In this document: one piece after another, positions 1-3,556 of the stretch
Layout of the letters: every line of letters starts with the position of its first letter
How positions within the stretch are numbered: the first letter of the stretch is position 1
Assembly: GCA_004558185.1 (NCBI GenBank)
Contig: SFDP01000073.1
Location: forward strand, 1 to 5,203
Source of the DNA: Lachnospiraceae bacterium
GTDB lineage: Bacteria; Bacillota; Clostridia; Lachnospirales; Lachnospiraceae
Length of the DNA: 5,203 nt
Reading direction: 5' to 3'
Notes under the pieces: generated by a model
The model's input: the letters and a program-made list of their open reading frames with translations, nothing else
What the model was told of the DNA's origin: nothing
The model's database searches: none
Made by a program: the position numbers and the translations under genes

Positions 1-99
1 AAGCTCGATTGCGTTCTTATGTGCTTGCTCTGGTGTAATATGCTCGTCCTCATGGTAGCTGTGTACGAAGTGCTTATAAGTTCTGCCCCCAGTCTTGCC
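1..99. repeat. Terminal direct repeat, copy 1 (circular join)
   Basis: Bases 1-99 are identical to 5105-5203, the very end of the window. The relaxase frame continues without a break from base 1 to base 5104, so the two ends are the same piece of a circle that was written out twice. The true unit is 5104 bp. An overlap of exactly 99 bases is what a k-mer assembler leaves when it closes a circle; this explanation is inference. It is not a transposon end or attachment site. Confidence 0.95.
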
Positions 100-255
100 C
101 CACAGCTCCTTGGTGGCTTGCATTTCGTCCTTTACTGTATCTGGTTCACAGTGCAGACCGCTGACAAGCTTATCCTCTGTCTTTTCCTCTTTTGTCACAT
201 AGTCCAGTGCTTGCCCTATACCTGCTTTTGAAGATACTGCTTTAATAACTGCCAT
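1..255 (-). CDS. MOBP-type relaxase, N-terminal 85 codons (continues at 5104)
   Basis: First part of a 375-residue relaxase, the DNA strand transferase that nicks oriT and pilots the plasmid strand during conjugative mobilization. The ATG at 255-253 follows AGAGGAG by 11 nt and overlaps the end of mobC by 40 nt. The protein begins MAVIKAVSSKAG; Tyr19 in ALDYVTK fits motif I of the relaxase/mobilization nuclease family and is the likely nicking tyrosine. Residues 59-85 (TYKHFVHSYHEDEHITPEQA and following) fit motif II, the FVHSF-like strand followed by a helix. The reading frame is open to base 1 and resumes in frame at 5104, where the histidine motif lies. Family membership is read from motifs; the exact MOBP subfamily was not determined. 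Confidence 0.93.
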   Translation of the reverse strand, partial: MAVIKAVSSKAGIGQALDYVTKEEKTEDKLVSGLHCEPDTVKDEMQATKELWGKTGGRTYKHFVHSYHEDEHITPEQAHKNAIEL

Positions 256-578
256 ATTTCTTTCAACTCCTCTTGGTTCTGCTTGGCTTCTGTCAGAACT
301 TCCGAAATCTTGCGGTAATTATAAAAACCACTGTCTTTTAACGCTCCGTCTATCTCATTCAATGCCCTTGCGGTCTGATTCAGATTGTTACCTACTCTTT
401 TGAGTTCTGGTACAATCTCCTTGATTCCGTCCGTATTCGTGATGGACTGCTCCAGTACTGCCTTAAGAATATACTCTTGCTGGCTCATAGCTGACTGCTG
501 CACTTTGCGTTGGAGCTTCTCGGCTTCTTCCTCGGATGCCCTAAACTTTATCTGCACATTTCTTTTTCTGCCTGACAT
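216..578 (-). CDS. mobC: Mobilization relaxosome protein MobC
   Basis: 120-residue accessory protein of the relaxosome, which in this family binds near oriT and helps the relaxase open the strands at nic. Residues 5-42 (KRNVQIKFRASEEEAEKLQ onward) look like a ribbon-helix-helix DNA-binding unit. Residues 59-74, LKRVGNNLNQTARALN, are the signature of the MobC family. A helical, Glu/Lys-rich C-terminus follows. The ATG is preceded by GGAGAAG. The gene overlaps the end of orf78 by 31 nt and the start of the relaxase by 40 nt, so the three are likely translated in concert. As a ribbon-helix-helix protein it is also a candidate repressor of the mobilization promoter at 1379-1407. Confidence 0.92.
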   Translation of the reverse strand: MSGRKRNVQIKFRASEEEAEKLQRKVQQSAMSQQEYILKAVLEQSITNTDGIKEIVPELKRVGNNLNQTARALNEIDGALKDSGFYNYRKISEVLTEAKQNQEELKEIWQLLKQYLQKQV

Positions 579-784
579 TCTCTCACTTCTCCGTTCTTGT
601 ATTCTACATACATCACATCGCCTACTACGTCCATTACTTTTGCAGTGTCCTTATCGGTATACTCTAGCCTTGCACACCCCTCAACAAAATTATCATCTAA
701 CCACTTTTTGATATGATACTGGGCTATGGTCTGCGGTCGCATATTATCAATTACTTTCTCGCACCATTCCTCATATTTGCTCAT
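548..784 (-). CDS. Hypothetical protein, 78 aa (mobilization operon)
   Basis: Not recognised as a named family. The start ATG overlaps the stop of orf58 in an ATGA arrangement (4 nt), and AAAGGAG lies 7 nt upstream, a classic coupled start. The N-terminal half (residues 1-35) is predicted helical with the segment MRPQTIAQYHIKKWLDD. The C-terminal half (residues 40-70) has an alternating pattern, VMDVVGDVMYVEYKNGEVRE, typical of a small beta barrel or sheet. There is no signal peptide or membrane segment. Its fixed place just before mobC suggests a role in the relaxosome or in operon control, but nothing in the sequence proves this. Confidence 0.8.
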   Translation of the reverse strand: MSKYEEWCEKVIDNMRPQTIAQYHIKKWLDDNFVEGCARLEYTDKDTAKVMDVVGDVMYVEYKNGEVRECQAEKEMCR

Positions 785-957
785 TTTACCGCTCCTTTCA
801 GCTTCGATACTGTCTTTTCATCCAGTTCTACAACCTCGGCTATGAAGCTGTCTGTAAAAACTCCATAGCCTTTCATTCTCTTAGCTATCTGTTTCTTGGT
901 CTTGTCTGCTCCATCTTTTCTCAAATCGGTTGCTAGCTCTTTATATTCGTTAGCCAT
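781..957 (-). CDS. Hypothetical protein, 58 aa, possible helix-turn-helix
   Basis: A small, very basic protein beginning MANEYKELATDLRK. Residues 32-55 (GVFTDSFIAEVVELDEKTVSKL) read like a helix-turn-helix: a helix, a turn at ELD, and a second helix beginning EKTV. The ATG at 957-955 is preferred because AAAGGAAG sits 9 nt upstream. The frame is also open upstream to a TTG at 990 with no clear ribosome site, which would add 11 residues (MTRKQQRKCCR). It overlaps orf97 by 8 nt and orf78 by 4 nt. Inferred role: transcriptional control of the mobilization operon or DNA binding near oriT. No named family is claimed. Confidence 0.78.
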   Translation of the reverse strand: MANEYKELATDLRKDGADKTKKQIAKRMKGYGVFTDSFIAEVVELDEKTVSKLKGAVK

Positions 958-1243
958 TCTGCAACACTTCCTTTGCTGTTTTCTCGTCAAATATCCAACG
1001 GAGCTGATTTAGTACCTTGTCCTGTGCTTCTTCATCAATATCCGCATTCTTGACCGCCATTTTAAGAAAAGCTCTGATGATGTCGTTAAATGCAGAACTG
1101 TCAACCATTATGCACTTGTCATCATCATCACAAGTAGCGAGAAATTCATATATGCGTATCTCTTTTTCTGCCACCTCTTTTTCAATTTTACCCTCATTCA
1201 TAAGTTTCCTATAACTCTCTGCCATTAACGTGTAACCATTCAT
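950..1243 (-). CDS. Hypothetical protein, 97 aa, first gene of the mobilization operon
   Basis: Not assigned to a named family. It starts MNGYTLMAESYRKL at an ATG preceded by GAGAGG with 9 nt spacing, and it is the first gene after the consensus promoter at 1379-1407. The protein appears wholly helical and acidic, with a run of four aspartates (residues 39-42) between two helical halves and no membrane segment. Codon use and the tight 8-nt overlap with the next gene mark it as real. The general look is that of the small proteins found ahead of mobC in mobile elements of gut Clostridia, an impression from memory that needs a search. Confidence 0.8.
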   Translation of the reverse strand: MNGYTLMAESYRKLMNEGKIEKEVAEKEIRIYEFLATCDDDDKCIMVDSSAFNDIIRAFLKMAVKNADIDEEAQDKVLNQLRWIFDEKTAKEVLQNG

Positions 1244-1274
1244 AAAAACAACCTCTCTTTCTCAAAAATATTAT

Positions 1275-1321
1275 GTGCGTTTCAGCACCTCAAAGGGGGA
1301 TTGAAGGGGGGCTTGCCACCC
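1275..1321 (-). other. Leader with hairpins and C-tracts, candidate oriT part
   Basis: Upstream of orf97 the minus strand carries two C-tracts (at 1306-1312 and 1296-1300), each followed by TT. The short stem 1275-1278/1285-1288 (GTGC/GCAC, loop of 6) and the stem 1306-1312/1315-1321 (GGGGGGC/GCCACCC, one mismatch) flank them. Together with the larger hairpin at 1325-1359 this is the only place next to the mobilization genes that looks like an origin of transfer. No known nic sequence was recognised, so this is a guess by position and structure. Confidence 0.35.
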
Positions 1322-1324
1322 TCA

Positions 1325-1359
1325 CAAGTTCTAAAGTGGGTACCACTTTAGGGAACTTG
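1325..1359. repeat. Strong hairpin in mobilization leader (operator or oriT)
   Basis: CAAGTT-CTAAAGTGG-GTA-CCACTTTAG-GG-AACTTG. A perfect 9-bp stem with a 3-nt loop is extended, after a 2-nt bulge, by 6 more pairs. It lies about 15-50 nt downstream of the inferred transcription start. No T-run follows on either strand, so it is not a terminator. Its centre shares TGGGTACC with the palindrome inside the promoter (1387-1400), which suggests a second site for the same repressor. A hairpin just ahead of the mobilization genes also fits an oriT recognised by MobC and the relaxase. Confidence 0.7.
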
Positions 1360-1378
1360 CAACATACCCCACACCACT

Positions 1379-1407
1379 ATTATAGTAATGGGTACCCATT
1401 TTGTCAA
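1379..1407 (-). promoter_or_regulatory. Consensus promoter of the mobilization operon with palindromic operator
   Basis: On the minus strand: TTGACA (1407-1402), a 17-nt spacer, TATAAT (1384-1379). Both boxes match the sigma-70/sigma-A consensus perfectly. The spacer contains AATGGG-TACCCATT (1387-1400), a perfect 14-bp palindrome, placed where a bound repressor would block RNA polymerase. The inferred start is near 1372, giving a leader of about 130 nt before orf97. A consensus promoter on a mobile element is expected to be tightly repressed; MobC or orf58 are the candidates. Confidence 0.85.
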
Positions 1408-1427
1408 GTGGGGTGTGTTGTGGTGCG

Positions 1428-1447
1428 TGGATTATGCCAATAATCCA
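1428..1447. repeat. Inverted repeat with 8-bp arms
   Basis: TGGATTAT-GCCA-ATAATCCA, perfect arms and a 4-nt loop, standing between the mobilization promoter and the giant hairpin. No T-run follows. It may be a protein-binding site or part of the folded origin region. Confidence 0.6.
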
Positions 1448-1454
1448 GTGGAGC

Positions 1455-1633
1455 TTACTTCCTCTTGGGTGACTTTGGGAATGGAAAAATGAGATAGTCA
1501 AGGGCTTGTTTTTTTCTGTGCTTCCATGAGCTTCCGCTTGCGGATCAGCGATTGGCAGCATAGAAAAAAATTGTCGCAGACAACCCTTTACTCTCTCATT
1601 TTGGAATGGACAATCGAACCCATGAGGAAGTAA
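1455..1633. repeat. Giant imperfect hairpin, about 180 nt, structured DNA or RNA
   Basis: The segment folds on itself along nearly its whole length. Outer stem 1455-1470/1618-1633: 15 of 16 pairs. Middle stem 1486-1504/1584-1602: 17 of 19 pairs. Upper stem 1509-1525/1554-1570: 16 of 17 pairs including one G-T. The apical part is GCT-TCCG-CTTG-CGGA-TC-AGC. Between the outer and middle stems lies a symmetric 15/15-nt internal loop carrying GGAATGGA on both sides (1478-1485 and 1603-1610). The right arm has an extra 10-13 nt that forms its own small hairpin (1571-1583). No credible protein is encoded. It could be a single-strand initiation site for the plasmid primase, a single-strand origin, or a structured RNA; the sequence does not decide. 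Confidence 0.75.
1564..1583 (-). terminator. Terminator-like hairpin with T-run
   Basis: On the minus strand TTGTC-TGC-GACAA is followed directly by seven Ts. The stem is only 5 bp, so it would be a weak intrinsic terminator. It lies inside the right arm of the giant hairpin and would stop transcripts that escape the rep terminator. It may also be just a side branch of the larger fold. Confidence 0.4.
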
Positions 1634-1634
1634 C

Positions 1635-1715
1635 GGAACGGTCGTACTGTCGTTTCCCCCTCTGGCATTGTAGCCAACAAAAAAGAGTATCAAGGGTAAA
1701 CTGTACAGTCGTTCC
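1635..1715. repeat. Iteron-like motif GTAC-N3-CGTTCC, three copies
   Basis: Three related sites: GTACTGTCGTTTCC (1644-1657), GTACAGTCGTTCC (1703-1715), and GTACGACCGTTCC read on the minus strand (1647-1635). The first and third share the central GTAC and form a dyad, GGAACG-GTC-GTAC-TGT-CGTTTCC. They lie just downstream of rep, a plausible place for the Rep binding site or replication origin. The motif is short and one copy sits inside the terminator stem-loop, so the call is tentative. Confidence 0.4.
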
Positions 1716-1737
1716 GACTGCCCTTGACACTCTTTTT
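1680..1737 (-). terminator. Stem-loop terminator of rep
   Basis: Starting 33 nt after the rep stop codon, the arms 1680-1696 and 1721-1737 pair over 17 positions (AAAAAGAGT-ATCAAGGG with CCCTTGAC-ACTCTTTTT). The one plus-strand A-C mismatch becomes a U-G wobble in minus-strand RNA, so the fold is complete in the rep transcript. An inner hairpin CAGTCG-TTC-CGACTG (1706-1720) stacks on it. The T-rich side follows the stem on the minus strand, and the flanking A/T tracts could make it work both ways. Confidence 0.8.
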
Positions 1738-1770
1738 CTTATGGCTCTTGGGTAATTAAGGGGAAATGAC

Positions 1771-3219
1771 TTAAAGGGCTTCGCCCTCTTTCCACCAACG
1801 ATACACTGTCGGCTTGCTCAATCCAGTATCACGTATGCAGTCGGCTTTCTTTCCGTCTGGGTGGCTTTCCTGCCATTCTTCGACAATCTTCGCTTTGTCT
1901 GGTCTGCCATTTCCCTCTCTCCAGTCAGCTTTTCCTCGTTCCTCACACAATATATCTCTGTTGGCTCTTGCTAACTTTAAGTGTAATTTTTGCTTTCTTC
2001 CGTTCCGTTTATTGGGTTCTAGCGGTATGCCCGTTTTCTTGGCTATATATTCTATTTTTCTGCGATATGCCCCCTCATCAGCGTTATGATAGGTCTTTAA
2101 GGCACAAAGGACATCATACTCCGTAAAGTGGTTATCTTCCTTTTCGGTCAATTCTTCCATGACCTCGGCAAGCTCCCGACAGTCCTTTTCTACTTGCTCA
2201 GGTGCTATATTGCATTGCACCGCTAGGCTACAAAGGTTTTCAAGACAGTTGTATCTATGCCCCACTACCGCCCCATTCTTCATTTTCTCAATCCAGTTGT
2301 AATAAATGCCCTCGTAACGGTTCCAGTGTCCTCTCTCCTTGCCCTCTACAATCCTTTTCTGATACCACTCTGGATAAAGCTCCTTTGCTTTCACAAGGGG
2401 CAGATTTGACTTGTATATAGCGTTCATCTGCTTATCTTGGGGCAAGTGCTTATTGAAATACTCAATCGTGACCTTTTCGCCAGTCTTAAAAGCCATTACA
2501 TAGGCTCTGCCATTCTTGGCAACCGAACCAACGCACCTAAAGGGCTGATTTACGCTTTCATACTGGATTTTCTCGGGTTGGTGGCTATTGGTTACATATT
2601 TGTTCCAAAATAACGTTGTGAAGTGCTTTTTGACCTCTGTGAGCTGTTCAAACATATTCTGAAATAGCGGTATCGGTCTTTCAAAGACAAAATACAAGTG
2701 AAGCCCCGAACCACTACACGCTACATAGGTTGGTTGTGGCATGGTTAGGTTCTTTCTTCTCCAACTGTAAAATAGCTCGTCTATGCCGTTTTTCGGCTCA
2801 ATATCATCAATTTCAATTACTAGGGCATACAAGTATCTAGCGTTCTTATTTGTCCTCTGCTTGCCTATATAGCTGACTGGGGCTATCATGCAGAAGTTTT
2901 CTGACCTTTCTATAAGGTCGTAAAGCTCCATGTTCCCCTCTGTGACTGTTACCCTCTTACCTCTGTACTTCTTACTGTCATTAGTCGGTATTCTTTCGAC
3001 TGCTATTCCCCCATACTCCCCACTTCGATAGTCCTCTGGGAGTCTGCTTTCTTCTAGGTCATCTCCGAATATATCATCATAGAAATCTATGGCACATACT
3101 GACCGATAGCCCTTTTCTGCTATCTCATTAGCCCATAAGGGAAGTTCCACACCTCTATCACCTAACCAGTAATCTATATTCTCGATATAATCATCATAAG
3201 TCAATCTAGGATACCCCAT
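1771..3219 (-). CDS. rep: Replication initiator, AEP-type primase with C-terminal HTH
   Basis: A 482-residue plasmid replication protein. Numbered from the ATG at 3219, residues 134-139 (VIEIDD) give the acidic motif I of the archaeo-eukaryotic primase fold (Glu136, Asp138). CSGSGLHLYF at 168-177 is motif II with His174, and PFRCVGSVAKNG at 226-237 fits motif III (Arg228, Lys235). Residues about 318-400 form an all-helical domain like the PriCT domain that follows such primases. Residues 454-478 (KKADCIRDTGLSKPTVYRWW) are a helix-turn-helix that may read the origin. There is no helicase domain, so a host helicase must be used. The frame opens at a GTG (3228), but that codon lies inside the ribosome site AGGTGG; the ATG 5 nt after it is the better start. 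A regulated promoter lies at 3321-3349. Confidence 0.88.
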   Translation of the reverse strand: MGYPRLTYDDYIENIDYWLGDRGVELPLWANEIAEKGYRSVCAIDFYDDIFGDDLEESRLPEDYRSGEYGGIAVERIPTNDSKKYRGKRVTVTEGNMELYDLIERSENFCMIAPVSYIGKQRTNKNARYLYALVIEIDDIEPKNGIDELFYSWRRKNLTMPQPTYVACSGSGLHLYFVFERPIPLFQNMFEQLTEVKKHFTTLFWNKYVTNSHQPEKIQYESVNQPFRCVGSVAKNGRAYVMAFKTGEKVTIEYFNKHLPQDKQMNAIYKSNLPLVKAKELYPEWYQKRIVEGKERGHWNRYEGIYYNWIEKMKNGAVVGHRYNCLENLCSLAVQCNIAPEQVEKDCRELAEVMEELTEKEDNHFTEYDVLCALKTYHNADEGAYRRKIEYIAKKTGIPLEPNKRNGRKQKLHLKLARANRDILCEERGKADWREGNGRPDKAKIVEEWQESHPDGKKADCIRDTGLSKPTVYRWWKEGEAL

Positions 3220-3262
3220 GAATACCACCTCTCTTTACTGCATATCATATACTGGGGGTAGT

Positions 3263-3300
3263 GCCTCCCCTAACTAGGGGGGCGTATATTAACAATATAT
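3263..3300. repeat. Hairpins in the rep leader
   Basis: Within the inferred rep leader, CCCCTA-AC-TAGGGG (3267-3280) is a perfect 6-bp dyad. It is prolonged by GCC/GGC (3263-3265/3281-3283) around one bulged T. Directly beside it is TATATT-AAC-AATATA (3285-3299). The GC-rich hairpin lies about 45 nt before the rep ATG. It could be an antisense-RNA target, an attenuator or a second operator; no antisense promoter was found. The AT-rich flank (about 3285-3326) could also be an easily melted origin segment. Confidence 0.5.
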
Positions 3301-3320
3301 TTTTTTTACCTTTTTTTGAT

Positions 3321-3349
3321 ATTTTAACACCCCAGTTTTGGGGTGTCAA
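3321..3349 (-). promoter_or_regulatory. rep promoter with inverted-repeat operator in the spacer
   Basis: Minus strand: TTGACA (3349-3344), a spacer of exactly 17 nt, TAAAAT (3326-3321). The whole spacer, plus the last base of the -35 hexamer overlapped by the left arm, is the inverted repeat ACACCCC-AAAACT-GGGGTGT (3346-3327). A dimeric repressor bound there would shut off rep and so set copy number, as CopG does on pLS1-type plasmids. The inferred start is near 3314. The half-site GGGGTGT recurs once at 1410-1416, next to the -35 box of the mobilization promoter. Confidence 0.82.
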
Positions 3350-3351
3350 TT

Positions 3352-3483
3352 TCACTTCTGTTTTTTGGCATATTCTGAACAATGTCCCTCACGTTTCACA
3401 AAGTCCCCTGCTATATTACAAAACCATTTTTTATTATATGTGCAAGTCGCACACGTTTCTTTTTTCTGCTTGTTTTCCGTCAT
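3352..3483 (-). CDS. Cysteine-rich mini-protein, 43 aa, zinc-finger-like
   Basis: A short ORF starting MTENKQKKETCATC at an ATG with GGAAAGGG 7 nt upstream. Four cysteines (11, 14, 22, 35) are arranged C-x2-C-x7-C-x12-C, with a histidine directly before the last (EGHCSEYAKK), suggesting a single zinc-binding knuckle. It is lysine-rich and has no signal peptide or membrane segment. It lies between the membrane protein gene and rep and stops 2 nt before the -35 box of rep. No convincing promoter of its own was seen, so it may be read from the mobilization transcript. Zinc-ribbon style and position suggest a regulator of rep or a small nucleic-acid-binding protein. That is inference, and the ORF is short enough that chance cannot be ruled out, although the cysteine pattern and ribosome site argue against it. 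Confidence 0.65.
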   Translation of the reverse strand: MTENKQKKETCATCTYNKKWFCNIAGDFVKREGHCSEYAKKQK

Positions 3484-3510
3484 ATTGCATCCCTTTCCAT
3501 TTTCCCTATT

Positions 3511-3556
3511 AAGCACCTATTTAGGACTATTCCAAAATAGGTGCTTGACAGGTCAA
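3511..3556. repeat. Long hairpin at the end of the mobilization operon, plus small palindrome
   Basis: AAGCACCTATTT (3511-3522) pairs perfectly with AAATAGGTGCTT (3535-3546). After one mismatch, GGA/TCC (3524-3526/3531-3533) extends the stem around a CTAT loop. It lies 6 nt past the stop codon of the membrane protein, where a terminator is expected. No T-run follows on either strand, so it may instead protect the mRNA end or bind protein. Next to it, TTGAC-AG-GTCAA (3545-3556) is a second perfect palindrome that overlaps the stop codon. Confidence 0.6.

Noticed and set aside
1..99. Terminal repeat as a transposon end or integration site
   Set aside because: The copies are in direct orientation at the exact ends of the window, inside one continuous relaxase frame; circular overlap explains them fully.
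385..711. 108-codon plus-strand frame opposite mobC and orf78
   Set aside because: Antisense to two well-supported genes, with no ribosome site and no recognisable domain.
1527..1634. 35-codon plus-strand ORF beginning MSFRLRISDW inside the hairpin
   Set aside because: No ribosome site precedes the ATG, and the bases are accounted for by the hairpin arms.
1331..1693. 120-codon open frame on the minus strand over the gene-free region
   Set aside because: It runs straight through the giant hairpin, its palindromes and the promoter of the mobilization operon. It has no convincing ribosome site, and the translation has no domain-like pattern. Open frames are easily kept in structured DNA.
3226..3228. 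GTG as the start of rep
   Set aside because: The GTG lies within the ribosome binding site AGGTGG of the ATG at 3219; starting there would leave it with only a poorly placed site.
3507..3535. Promoter for the 43-aa gene (TTGGAA with TTAATA or TAATAG)
   Set aside because: The -10 matches are poor (2-3 of 6) at any acceptable spacing, so no promoter was annotated.
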